This document shows positions 1 through 11,670 of a stretch of DNA of 64,000 bases, one piece after another (position 1 is the stretch's first letter; every line of letters starts with the position of its first letter). The translations under genes and the position numbers were made by a program. Location of the stretch: contig NC_037648.1 in assembly GCF_003254395.2 (NCBI RefSeq), forward strand, positions 3,575,868 to 3,639,867. Reading direction: 5' to 3'. This DNA comes from Apis mellifera (taxonomy: Eukaryota > Arthropoda > Insecta > Hymenoptera > Apidae). The notes under the pieces were generated by a model. It was given only the letters and a program-made list of their open reading frames with translations. It was not told the DNA's origin and ran no database searches.

Positions 1-599
1 CTGAATATTATATTGGGTAATATATACTATATCAGATACTATTTGTTTATCATAAAGTAACGTTATGTTTTAAAATACTTTCCGAGTTTTAAAAGGAATA
101 CCAATACAGTACCAATTACTGTACTCTTTTTACTGAATATTATGCTTTGCATAATACTATATATTGTATTCTATATATATAACCGTTTGCTTAGAGAACA
201 AGGTATAAAGAAAAGTTTGCATAAAGAAAGGTTACGTTTAATCAAGAAGTTTTTTGCGAAGGATATAATAAGCGATGCATCACGAAAAACTTGACTCAAT
301 GTGCAGCATATTAATAAACCTAATAATAAAATCTAACCTAAAATTGACTTTAGCTATTAGATCATTTAAAATGGAAAAGAATAAAAGTATTAAATTTATT
401 TTTAAAATTATTTTTAAAAATAATCATGAACATATACAAATGTCATATACGTTTTTTATTTAATAAAAACAAAATATTTCATTTCTTTAATTTTGTTTAC
501 TGAATATTTCTAATCATCAAAAATTTGAAAAATTATTTTCCAAATTCCAAAAAGAACAAATATCTTAGATTTTTAATTTAAGATTAATTATCTTTAATT
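1..599. other. A+T-rich non-coding stretch
   Basis: Very A+T-rich with no convincing gene. The only local structure I note is a small perfect inverted repeat at 138-156: eight-base arms TATTATGC and GCATAATA around a TTT loop. The open frame at 275-463 is lysine/isoleucine/asparagine-rich, as expected from A+T-rich random sequence. This stretch would be intronic or intergenic with respect to the plus-strand exon at 1294-1484. Confidence 0.6.
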
Positions 600-655
600 T
601 AATAATAATAAATAAATTATAGGGACATAGTTATTGGTATAAATGTCTCGGTTAT

Positions 656-686
656 TATAAAGAGCAGAAGCGTACAGAGATTCAGA
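656..686 (+). promoter_or_regulatory. TATA box plus initiator-like pair
   Basis: TATAAA at 656-661 is followed by TTCAGA at 681-686, whose A (684) lies 28 bases after the first T of the TATA box. That is the usual spacing for an arthropod RNA polymerase II core promoter, where initiators resemble TCAGT. It stands at the start of a block of mixed composition and points toward the hairpin-rich segment at 800-950 and the putative exon at 1294. TATA-like strings are common in A+T-rich DNA, so the spacing and the change in composition are the only support. Confidence 0.3.
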
Positions 687-732
687 GAAACGTGAAACTT
701 AAACCTGGGATAGAAAGCTAAGAGAGCTAGTA

Positions 733-752
733 TACCGAAACCGGTTTCGGTA
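733..752. promoter_or_regulatory. 20-bp perfect palindrome with Grainyhead-type site
   Basis: Every base from 733 to 752 pairs with its mirror partner around the centre at 742/743. The inner ten bases, AAACCGGTTT at 738-747, match the dyad bound by Grainyhead/CP2 factors (AACCGGTT core), which activate epidermal and neural genes in insects. The palindrome extends five bases beyond that core on each side, more than the factor needs. The palindrome is seen directly; binding is inference. Confidence 0.45.
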
Positions 753-799
753 ATAAGATTTAGGTTAATTTTGAATTCTAGGGCTGTTGTGCGTGATAC

Positions 800-950
800 G
801 ACGAAATGACGGTCGTAAGACCCAAACGCCGTATAACTTGTATCGCGGAGTAACGCTATAGGCCTTTACTAAAGGACTCCTCTGAGAGTCCAATCTCAAG
901 AGGATGCAGGATTTCATTAGAAGCCAGTTCTGCGGTTTCTATTGCATCCA
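800..950 (+). other. Hairpin-rich segment, possible structured RNA
   Basis: Several short inverted repeats sit next to each other. GGTC/GACC with loop GTAA is at 811-822. CCTTT/AAAGG with loop ACT is at 863-875. GGACTC/GAGTCC with a six-base loop is at 874-891, competing with the previous one. The last is two-tiered: GGATGCA (902-908) pairs with TGCATCC (943-949), and inside it AGAAGCC (919-925) pairs with GGTTTCT (934-940) through one G-U pair. Composition is more balanced than the flanks. No long open frame runs through it. I do not recognise a known RNA family; a TTTT at about 768-771 argues against a polymerase III transcript starting near 684. Confidence 0.3.
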
Positions 951-960
951 TTATGATGTT

Positions 961-1293
961 AAATTTCACTAGCAAAGATTTGAAAATCGAAAGATAAAAT
1001 TGAATCGAAAGATAAAATTAAGTAAAAGATACTTTTTGAAAAAAACTTGATGAAACATATTATATATTTTATATGCTATATACGATATAAAATCACGATA
1101 ATATTATTATTAATAATAATGAAAGAATAATTTCCGCGAGTAACAAAAATTGAAATTTCAATAAATTTTTAAAAAAATTCCACAAGAAAAAATACAAAAT
1201 TACAACTAGAATTTAAATTAAATATCAAGTCATAAAATGAACGACACACATTACTTACGCTCACCTAATAGTATGTGTTTTTTTTGTCAACAG
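961..1293. other. A+T-rich stretch ending in a splice acceptor
   Basis: A+T-rich sequence with A and T runs, ending in a T-rich tract and CAG at 1291-1293 directly before coding-like sequence. It would be the 3' part of an intron of the plus-strand gene whose last coding exon begins at 1294. A second possible acceptor two bases later (AG at 1294-1295) cannot be excluded. Confidence 0.45.
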
Positions 1294-1484
1294 AGGACTA
1301 CTATGTACCCAGTTTTGTGCAACAACCCTTTCAAGACGACGCCACAAATCCTATCCTCCCTATCCTCTTCAACAAATACCATTACAGAGAGAAGTCGTCT
1401 GATACCTCTCCAAAATCTTTCGGAAACTCTATCCAAAATTGGACATCCCCATCGACATCCCCGTCAGCTTGGCGGAGGGATTAA
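1294..1484 (+). CDS. Putative 3'-terminal coding exon of an unidentified gene
   Basis: An open segment follows a T-rich tract and CAG acceptor and ends in TAA at 1482-1484. With the incoming codon completed by a preceding exon (phase 1), it encodes about 63 residues beginning (E)DYYVPSFVQQPF and ending in a Ser/Thr/Pro-rich tail with two tryptophans (PSTSPSAWRRD at the C-terminus). Amino-acid content is protein-like and composition is more balanced than the flanks. There is no in-frame ATG near the start, which fits a terminal exon rather than a whole gene. I do not recognise the protein. A second frame over the same bases is open from an ATG at 1303 to 1527, but its product looks less protein-like. 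Upstream exons would lie left of 1294, probably off the window. An AATAAA at 2063-2068 could serve the 3' end, but such strings are common here. Confidence 0.5.
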
Positions 1485-2870
1485 ATCGAAACAACGTAAT
1501 ACACGACAGAAGCCAATACGAGTTTGACGCGAGAATTCGATACGTATCGAAAACTAAAATCCACGAAGATCATCGACTGGAGCGGAAAAAATGATTGCGA
1601 AACGATGGAAACGATGTTCGTTCGACGAAAATAACAACTTTTATGCCACAGGCGAGGTTCGAATTCACGTCACGCGAACGATAGTCGAGACTACAAATAG
1701 TGATTATCCTGTTGGATCCGTGTCATAACAACCTCTTTCAACGCACCCTGGTTTACGAAGTTCGTTACGAGGTTCACAGTTAGGGAAGAAAAGTTTGATC
1801 GATGAGATTTCGCGCGCATCGCAACTGGATTGGTTCGTCAATCGATAGAACGAGATGAGAAAATCAAAATTATAATGAAAACTGATTAAGTTTAATGTTT
1901 CGTGCCTCGTGTGCGATAGATAATTTTTATAAAATTTGTTTTTAAAGTATCATCAATTTTGAGGTATTAATTTTTCAATTTTTCAAACATAATTTTTAAA
2001 TATTACTTTGACTACACTATTAATTATACTATTTTTTTCTATACATTACAAATTTAATTCAAAATAAATACGTAAAATGATATTTATAATATAAATAAGC
2101 AAAATAAAAATTTTGAAATTGTGAATCCTTTAATATATTTCAAATTTAATTTAAATTTTTTTATCGAAATTTATTATTTTTACATAAAAAGAAAAATTAA
2201 GTAATTAAAGAAAAATTCATAGAATTAATGAAAATAATATTTTTTATATTGTTTATGTGTTTGTATTAAATTGTTAGATTTTAATAATTTAAAATGTAAT
2301 ATTTGCTTAACTATAAAAAATCATGAATGATAAAACAGATTTTTTTTGTCTTGTTTCGTTTTACTCTAGTCAACCAATTCTGCAGGGATTTATGGAACTC
2401 GGAAAATCCCAAATAACCGTGGTCTCGTCGAACACGTTTCCACTGTATTCTCTCTCGCTTGTAACTCGTTTAAACTCGCTTTTCTGAACGTTCCAACGTC
2501 GTCCCCGAGGATGAGAATAATCTCCGTGGTTAGATTTTTCTACAAGATAATTCTCTCACCAGTGGGATACCAACAAATATTGTGACATCGTGACTGAACA
2601 AAACTATCCTATTTTTGTACAGAGTAGTTTTGTTTGTCGATGAAGAGACTGAAAAATCTATCTTTATTGTGTCATCAACTGATCGATGTTAAAATATCTT
2701 TTACAATGAATATTGATATTTTTAAAACAACCTACAAATATTGAAACACGTTGCGATATATGTATCGATTCAAGCAATGAGTTTAAGTAACTGGCTCACA
2801 CAATGATATTTCAAATTTCATGTTTGAACCATTGTTTTAATAAGTCGTTTTGAGTCGATGCATACACATG
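1485..2870. other. Flank of the putative exon, no further gene seen
   Basis: 1485-1860 keeps a mixed composition and could be 3' UTR of the exon before it. From about 1860 to 2340 it is A+T desert with AATAAA at 2063-2068 and similar strings nearby. A small balanced island lies at about 2380-2560. The rest is A+T-rich. No open frame here looks coding. Confidence 0.45.
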
Positions 2871-4560
2871 TTTCATATGAAAGAACAATGATATAATACT
2901 TTATACAAACATAGAGAATTCTTGAGAATATTATTTAATTCAACTGTTACTATCGCAATAATACAAATTAAAGTGAATTCCGAAATCCAATGAAAACATG
3001 ATACGATGTTTTTTAAACAGTCATCCAAGTTATGATCACGACTATCGTAATTGGATTTTGATGATCGAATGAAAATCCAACATAATCGAATGAATCCAAC
3101 AACATTAAAGTTATTGACAAACACAATTATGATTATTATTGTTATTAATCATGAAAACTGGATTATTAATTGAGAATTTACAGTTTAAAAATAAATCACA
3201 AACTATCATCAATAATATATATTTTAATTATTCATTTTAATAACAATTTTGATCAACGTAATTTGAATTTATTTTACTTCGTAATGTCGTTGCTCTATTA
3301 AAAATTGTGTTTTGCATTTTGATCCGCTTTTGAGTCATAGCCACCTGTTGTTCATTGCAAAAAAATGGAACCGGGAAATTCTCTCCCTTTCTCGTGCATA
3401 TGTGAACGTTCAATATTTTCTAGGCAAAGTTTGACGCTGGTTCTGCGAAAATATCCCGCGAGGAATGTAATGGTTGGATGTTGATTTTGGTATGAAAATA
3501 AAAAAAAAAAAGAAAAAAAAAAGGAAAAAAAAGAGAAAAAGAACCTACGAGCCAAATAGAAATTTAAAATTTGAAATGTTTGCCTAATATCTCGTCAGAA
3601 GCGAAATTGGGAAAAGGTAGAACGAACGATAAAATGAGGAGAATGCCCGAAAATAGGAAATTAAATTCCATGAAATATAAACGAGCGAAATTTCACTCTA
3701 TACAGTAGAGACTCGAGATCGAAAGAAATCTCTCTCCATTTATTCTCTTTCCTTTTTTTCCCTTCCTCTCTTCCCTTGATTGTCGCGTTACGAACAATAA
3801 ATTCATCCTCGATTATCGGAGATCGAACGATTTTCATGATTTCACGAGTTATAACACGCGATAAAAGCTATTTACAAAAAAAAAAAAAAAAAGAACGCGT
3901 CAAAATAATCTGGAAAACGTATAATAGATTTATCTCACGCAACATCGAGGCTGAAAAATCAAGAGAATCTGCGATAGGAGCTCTCACGAACGCATTGCGC
4001 GTTGCAATAGAGTGAAAAAGAAAAAAAAAAGGATTGAAAAATAGAGGGTTGGAAGATGAGAGACGAAAGTGGAAAATAGCGAGATACAACATACGCTCTT
4101 GATATAAACGGGGACAGAAAAAAACGAGACGTGGTCTTGGAAAGATCGTAAACCTAATTCCGTGCATGGGGCGTGTCAAATAATCTGGACCGTGTCATAA
4201 CTCAAAAGCGGACCTCTCGCAGTTGTGAATTACGGCTCGTCCGTGGCCGGGCAGCGGCGATTTTTTCTCCTGAAAATTTTATTGCCGTCCTGCGTGCACA
4301 GCGTATGGATGCAAATTATTACGTTTGATATATCGTCGGGAAATTCTCTATCGAGACTTTCGTCCGGAATCTTTTTCCTTTTTTTTTTTTTTTCCTTTTT
4401 TTTTTTCGATCGTTCAACCAGCCGATAAACGTGATTTGACGCTGGCAATTTATTTGATGGTTTGTGAACGCGTCAAAAAGGAAGCGTGGAGAACGTTGAG
4501 ATGAAAAATGGTTGAACACGAATCCTTTCTGCGATTGCGATTCAGAGATGATGGTAAACT
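2871..4560. other. Non-coding, polypurine tract and mixed-composition island
   Basis: About 3350-4560 is a mixed-composition island with many A and T homopolymers. The open frames on both strands (for example 3868-4179 minus, 4225-4428 plus) are dominated by phenylalanine or lysine runs translated from those homopolymers and are not credible proteins. A sequence at about 3040-3165 weakly resembles the dispersed repeat seen at 7.5 and 27.0-27.6 kb. Confidence 0.5.
3498..3541. repeat. Polypurine A/G tract
   Basis: An unbroken run of A and G on the plus strand of about 43 bases, mostly A runs split by single or paired Gs. It is simple sequence and explains the phenylalanine/serine-rich open frame on the minus strand over it. 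Confidence 0.85.
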
Positions 4561-6590
4561 AATTCGCTTGTGGGGTTGTTAGAGATAGGAAAAACGTGAT
4601 GATGACGTACAGCTAGTGAGAGATATTAAAGGAAGAACAGATTAAAATCGTTATACAATATATTTCGTGAATGTATGTAGATCGTAGATTATAACCAATG
4701 TTATAATTTTTCTTTTAGATTCTTTTAGAGAAATTTCTTAATAATCCTAATTATAACCAAAAATTAAATTGATGTAATTAATATCGTGATTCATATCATA
4801 GCCATACAATTATATTGTTATATATTGTTATGTTTCATTATTGTATTATATTATTTTAAGGTTAGGTTGGTTTAAGAGTGCCAAAAATCAAACGTAACAA
4901 TAATAGACTCATTCAAATGTTCTGTAATTGTAATTGTCTTCAAACTCAAATTTCAAATGTTTGAAAAGCCAAAGTCAAGTCAAACCAAGTCAAGCCAACC
5001 ATTGTTGCGTCTCTAAGCTAATCTAACCTTAGATTCTACAATACAATATAATATTCTTTATTTCTTGTCCAAAATTTTCAATTTTAAAATTTGTATGACA
5101 TTCTTACTTATAAGTTATATTTTAATTAAAGATATATATTTGGAATTTGTATTTAAAAAGATATAGATAAAAACTATATTCGAGAGAGAGCACGAGGAAT
5201 GAGACATCTGGCAGTGTTGTATCGAAATATTGTTAAAGATTTATACATGATTAAAAATGATTATACATAAAAAACATGACTCTGTAGAATTTCTGATGAG
5301 TAATAGTGAGGGAAAGTTTGTTGATGAAGATTTAATATTAAATGAGGATGGTATATTTATATTAGGGATATAATTTGCAGACATGAAAGAATTATGAGAA
5401 TTAGTATTAATTTTCACATATTTTTTTTCTTATAAGCCATTCTTTTGGTTTCTATTTATTTAAAATATCGAATCAAAGGCGGAAAACAAGTTTAAATTGG
5501 TTTTCTTTAATATATTTAGTTTGAATCACTTGAAACTTTTTTATTAATCATTGATAAATGTCGTTCCAATTATATAATAATTATATAAAATTATATTATA
5601 TCTTAGAATTTCAAATAAAAAAAATGACTTAAATATGTTTCCATCATCCAGTTCTTTATTTTAATATCCAAATAATTATTTTGATAATAAAATAATTTTG
5701 CTAAGATGCTTCTTATCTTCTATCACTATGTGTACTAATAATTCTGAACTTTTTTGTTATATAATCCAACAAATTTGTCATAATTGTATGGAGATTCAAA
5801 TTTTTATAACAATATAATTTTTAAGAACATAATCTTATTGTTCATTATATGAGTCAGGTTCTCAATCTTTAAAAAATGAGTACCATCAAAATTAAAAAAT
5901 TTATTATGCACTAAAAGATAAGTATTTAATTTAAAAAAAGTTAATACAATCATTGATCTCTGAAAATGGATTTTGTGATATTTGATAACTATAGTTTGAA
6001 ATTGAGGCCATATATTTAAATCGAAAATAAATTTTTGACAAAATTGAAAAAAATTTTTAAAAATCTTTATACATTATATTACACAAATTTTATATATATA
6101 TATATATTTGAATCTAATTCGATATATTATTTAAAATAGAAACGACTCGAGATTTTTCATTTCATAGATTGAGAAATTCTGCTATGTATCCATATTGTAA
6201 TCCTGAATGATATTTCATTCTTATCTTTGTTTCTTCCTAATGAATAATTTATAGTCCTTTGCATTCCAATTATATTTTTTTTTCAACAGCCATCCGGACT
6301 GAACATATTAATTCGAGTTTAATGATTTGAATTGATGCTAACGTCTAAAAAATTCTATTAATCCAACAACGATTTCAACTTGATTTCCTTTAATATTAAT
6401 AATTTAAAATATTTTCACACTGAAGTGAATATCAAAACAAAACTTCGTTTCTCGTTTCGAATTCTGCAATACTGATTCCAAATATCATTTCCTATTGTCA
6501 TCTAACTAAGTTTCCTCGATCCTTTCATCAATCATCCTGATACCCTGTAAAACATCGCACTGATTCAAACTCGAATGCGTATTTATATGT
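4561..6590. other. A+T-rich desert, no gene seen
   Basis: Long A+T-rich stretch without a plausible coding segment on either strand. The only structure worth marking is the fold-back pair at 4836-5056, annotated separately. Confidence 0.6.
4836..5056. repeat. Imperfect fold-back (MITE-like) element
   Basis: The left arm at about 4840-4890 contains TAAGGTTAGGTTGG. The right arm at about 5000-5054 carries the complement, with CTAACCTTAG preceded by an inverted, diverged match to the rest. Outside the core both arms continue as matching A+T-rich strings (TTGTATTATATTA on the left, ACAATACAATATAATAT on the right). Overall this makes two opposed arms of roughly 40-50 bases around about 120 bases of unrelated sequence, the layout of a decayed miniature inverted-repeat element. 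No target-site duplication is clear and there is no coding capacity. Confidence 0.35.
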
Positions 6591-6599
6591 ATATCCCAT

Positions 6600-7250
6600 A
6601 TGAGTCTGTGTATAAGTATGCATGTCACGATTTGAGGATTCCTCGTCGATAAGACGCGGAAAATCTTTTGAGAGATCGACGTATCAAACGAAAAATTCGA
6701 GAAACCATAGAATTTGCCATGAGCGAACTCAGAAGAATTCGAATTGTTTCACGCTCGATGCGCTCGCCATTTTTGTGGCAAATCACGCGATGAATCTCGC
6801 GCTTCGAGGAAACTATGGAGGCACACGTGGAGGAGATTCGATTCTTGGCAGATCGTAAAGCAAACACATCGTTCATCCGTAAATCGACTGATGATTGACA
6901 AGATAGAAAGGAGAGAGGCAGTTGCGTTTATGATCTTTTAAAATCGACCATTGATTGCTTTTTTCTTTCTCTTTTTTTTTTTTTCGTGTTCCATTCGACT
7001 TTGAGATTATCTGCACATCCCCCTTCGGCCGCCGCATCCGGCAGTTCCATTTTTGCTTATCGTAATTCGTAATCCTAATATGCTATATTAACGGTTTTTT
7101 TTCTTTTATTAAACGCTTGGTCATCGCGCATCTTCGCTACGCGCGATGGAGAAGATGGTTCCTTTAAGGAACGGTGGATTTTCGTTTAGTACTTAGATAA
7201 ATCGGCCTTTATTTCGCGTGGCCAATATGCAGTTTGCTTTGCGATACACG
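6600..7250. other. Balanced-composition island, possible regulatory element
   Basis: Composition rises sharply against both flanks. Frames on both strands are open (6622-6858 plus, 6625-6876 minus), but neither product shows a motif or splice context. Two compact hairpins stand side by side near its right end and are annotated separately. A conserved non-coding element is the likelier reading than a gene. Confidence 0.35.
7122..7172. other. Two adjacent perfect hairpins
   Basis: CATCGCGC at 7122-7129 pairs with GCGCGATG at 7141-7148 across an 11-base loop. Nine bases later GTTCCTT/AAGGAAC (7158-7164 and 7166-7172) form a second perfect dyad around a single T. The first is GC-rich in an A+T-rich genome. 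They could be a structured transcript or paired protein-binding dyads. Confidence 0.5.
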
Positions 7251-8159
7251 GTGAAATATTTTTTTGAAAACAATTCTTTGAAATTTCCTTTTTTTTAAAT
7301 GAATCGTGATGAAAAATTTTATTTCTTTATTATTAAATTTTTTTCTTCGATTATTTCTTTTAACGATATTGTTTATATTTTGTTAATAATTAATCACTAG
7401 CAGAATTCGATTAAACTTTGATTGCAATTTTTTTTAGAAGAAATTCAGATTTAAGATGTTCTGGAATTATCAATAATAGTATTTTCATCTCATTTATTAA
7501 CCGCGACCAATGTAGCTTGACTTTAGTGATCGAATGGAAATCAATAGGTTACTTTAACAAAAATTGTTTGTACACATTGATTTGTACATATTATTATTAA
7601 CGAACATCGACTATTGCTGGTCATTAGTCGCGTTACATAATTCGGCCTATAGTTTAAGGTGTTTCGAGTTTAACTTTTTATTAAAAGTTATTAGTGTTTG
7701 AAATAGTTTTGTTGAAATAAAACAATATAGTGATAGATACATTTATGAAAAATATTTATTTGAAACAATATTTTTAGATTATATGTTTAGATTTAAATTG
7801 ATTTTGATTTAAAATATTATGTTTATGATTATTATTTAACAAAAAGAAAGACATATGTTATTTCGATTAATAGATGAAGCTTTTAATAGATATTAATCAA
7901 TCAATTATTTTCGCAAAGAATTTTAAGATACGATCAAAATAGAATTTCACTAATAGAGAAAATATTTATTTCCATTAATAATTTCAAACTCGCGTTGAAT
8001 AAATATATAATTCAAATATTACATACTTATAAATCAAAGAAGGATCCGAAATTTTATTTAATGTAATATTTAATTAAATTTTATTCTTTATTTCAATAAT
8101 TATTTATCCAAAACTATTTTCAAACACAAAACAGTAATATGTACATTATTTTATATTTC

Positions 8160-8160
<1 letters not shown>
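7251..8160. other. A+T-rich stretch holding a dispersed-repeat copy
   Basis: A+T-rich with no coding-like frame. About 7450-7660 resembles sequences at 27.0-27.6 kb and is annotated separately. Confidence 0.5.
7450..7660 (+). repeat. Dispersed repeat, copy A
   Basis: Two blocks occur in the same order as at 27.39-27.56 kb. A GTTCTGGAATTATCAATAAT-like block at 7458 is followed 133 bases later by TTATTATTAA (7591-7600) and a CATCGACTATTG segment. At 27.4 kb the corresponding blocks are 101 bases apart. Divergence is high, so this is an old or relaxed repeat of unknown class. Confidence 0.35.
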
Positions 8161-9290
<1,130 letters not shown>

Positions 9291-10469
9291 CATTTCACCG
9301 ACGCAAAGAATTTATCTTTGTTAGCAAAAGAATATTCTTAAGGTTTTAAGAATGATACTCCATTTTATACCCGTTTCACTTCTTCTTCCACTTTTTCTTC
9401 ACTTCTTTCACCAAATTCTTTTCGTTTTCAACACTTAGATACGCACTTGCCTCTTACGTATATACACTATTTCACTCAATTATTTCATTCACGCACGATC
9501 ACATGTGATTTTTGCATAGTCGATTTCACTGTTACCGATCGAGCAAATTATCTTTTCACCCCAGGAATGTTTCCAATTTGCACTAGGATCCAAGTAATAG
9601 ACAGATCGTAATAACACGAGTGCAAACGGCCACATGGACAGATTTGATTCGATCAAACCGCAACTTCAATCGATTTTCAAAATTCCACCCACGTGGCGGT
9701 TTGTTTGCGTTCCTATAAGCTCTTCGAAAATTCGATTCCTCTCCCGGAAAATTCCATTACAAGACGAGGTTCCGCAACACACCATTTCGAAAATATATTC
9801 AAAAATTTTCTCATTTGCGGATCGAAAGGATCCATATATCGATTATTTTCTTACTCCAAAAATGCGTGGCTTCTTTTCTCATTTCGTGGATCTCTCGTGG
9901 CTAATCGAATTCGTACAATCTCGAGAGAAAGTTTCTCAACTTGAATTTTCGAGCGCGAAACGGAAAAGGAAAATGCACATTGTGACATGAAAAATATGTT
10001 TCCAAATTCGATATTCCCTTATTCGTTCAACGAAAAAGAGAACTTGATCAACTGTTCTTTCTTTCGAATCACACATCTATCTTTGATAAGAAATTATTAT
10101 CCATGGAACACATGATCCGGAAAGCCATACACCTGATCAATCCATTATGCACTTCCTGCACAATTTGGAATCTCATATCTATTCTCCTGGATGAGAGATT
10201 GTCGTTCTCTCCCAGACATTTTCCATCAATCGTGTCCGTATCCATGTTTTCTTCGAATTAATTCGTCTGAAACCTACATGTATACCGATAGTTCCCTCCT
10301 TGTATACACGAAAGATCGCTTTCTCTCCCTCTCTCCCTCTCGAGAACGACGATAATCCTGAAATTGAGCCATCAAACGATCCGACGAGTCATTTCCACGT
10401 TTCATCCAAACTTCCACCCACTATTCTCGATCTCGTCCCAATCTCCAATCCTCAGCCCGTAGTTAAAAC
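9291..10469 (-). other. Probable 3' UTR and downstream flank of the kekkon-family gene
   Basis: Mixed-composition sequence directly after the minus-strand stop codon. I found no canonical AATAAA (TTTATT on the plus strand) in the first kilobase, so the 3' end is not set by sequence. An ATG frame on the opposite strand at 9634-9990 (118 codons) has no recognisable feature and is probably chance. Confidence 0.45.
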
Positions 10470-11670
10470 TTAGACGTCCATAGCGTCCCCGACGTAGCCC
10501 TCGTCAGGACTTTCCGGGTGATGAGGCGGCTGAAGGTCTTCCGCCCTAGCGGCCGCGGCCGCGGCAGCCTCTCGAGCAGTTTTGCTCAACAGTGATCTAG
10601 GCGAGAGCGGCGTGGTTTCGCCCCTGTATGCCGCTGGTGGCGAAGGGATGAACGGCACCTCGGGGAACACGGCGACCGGGGATACCGGGGAAACTGGCAG
10701 CTGTTGTTGGATCGGTTGCTCGACCGGTTGAATTGGCTGCGGCTGCTGCTGTTGGGCCGGATAAGGATATCCCTCCGCTGTATATCTGGTGTCAGTTCTG
10801 GGGAGGACAGGATCGTATCCCGGCGACCTGGCCAAGAACTCCGCCTCCCTCGAGTACCTGGCTGGTGGCGCGACAGCGGTGCCTTCTACCGGCATCCTTT
10901 GCCTCAAGCGAGGCAGCGTGCTTGCCGCGCTGAACGGGATCTTGGGTAGGCCGAAGTTGAGCGGGTAACCGTCTTGATCGAGATAGCTAAGCTGGGGGAT
11001 GTTGGATGGGCGCAGGTCGGGTTGCAGCGGGTATCCGGAATCGTATTCCAGAATCTGTCTCTCGCCCGGCTGATGTCGGTACAATTGGCCGTATCCCACA
11101 TCGGTTGTCTCCGGGACCTCGTTTATCAGATCGGGTTCGGTCAGATACTTCGACACCGGGCTGCAATAAGGCTCCTCCACGTTCCTATGCTCCCTGCGCT
11201 CAAGAGTCGCGGCTCTGCTCATCTCTCGTTCGGTATACGAAACCATCTGCTGGTGCTCAAGCCCGATCAGGCTACCGTTACCCTTTCTACAAGGTAAACT
11301 GGTTGTCGTGTCTTTGGTAATAGGCATGACGGATTTGTTCTGCGAGACCAAGGCTTTCGAGTTTCTCTTGCGGTCACGGCGACGTTTGCGAACGCAGAAC
11401 ACTATGCTGCCTATAAGGGAGGCGAGAGCGAACAGGGTGCCCACAAGGGCGCCCGCAGCTACGGCGACCACATAGCCCGACCTCGAGTGATCGTTGGGCG
11501 GTTCCACTGTTATTCTCTCCTGGAACAACACTCGCAGCGATAGATTCGCCTCGGCTGAGCCCGCCCCGTTCTCAGCTATACACGTGTACGTTCCCTCGTT
11601 CAGGGTCTCGACGGAGTATAGAAGAAGAGCGCTGCTCATATTGGTTCCACCACGCTGCCTGTAGACGTAC
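10470..11670 (-). CDS. Kekkon-family LRR-Ig receptor, coding exon 2 (C-terminal part)
   Basis: This exon encodes residues 326 (last codon base) to 725. It starts after the acceptor TTGTTCCAG and restores the frame of exon 1 by completing the split codon CG|G (Arg). It finishes the Ig domain, with TYTC at 353-356 carrying the second Ig cysteine (356). N-X-S sites are at 336 and 368. A hydrophobic transmembrane segment follows at about 392-418, then a basic stop-transfer run RKRRRDRKR at 420-428. The tail of about 300 residues is Pro/Tyr/Gln-rich, with a Q run at 632-635, an alanine run at 694-700 and tyrosines in short acidic or Pro contexts (for example DEGY at 715-718). The protein ends in DAMDV, a plausible PDZ ligand. 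Stop TAA is at 10470-10472. The fly family includes the EGFR inhibitor Kek1 and BMP-pathway and neurotrophin-receptor members; which subfamily this is I cannot settle. Confidence 0.92.

Noticed and set aside
640..960. Possible telomerase RNA, snRNA, SRP or RNase P gene
   Set aside because: No template for the TTAGG repeat and none of the diagnostic conserved boxes of those RNAs could be found.
1657..1671. GGTTCGAATTC, near match to a tRNA B box
   Set aside because: No A box or cloverleaf can be drawn around it on the plus strand.
9634..9990. 118-codon plus-strand ATG frame
   Set aside because: No domain or splice context; lies opposite the likely 3' UTR of the receptor gene in a low-stop-density region.
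10704..11320. Plus-strand frames of 66-107 codons
   Set aside because: Antisense shadows of the receptor's second coding exon.
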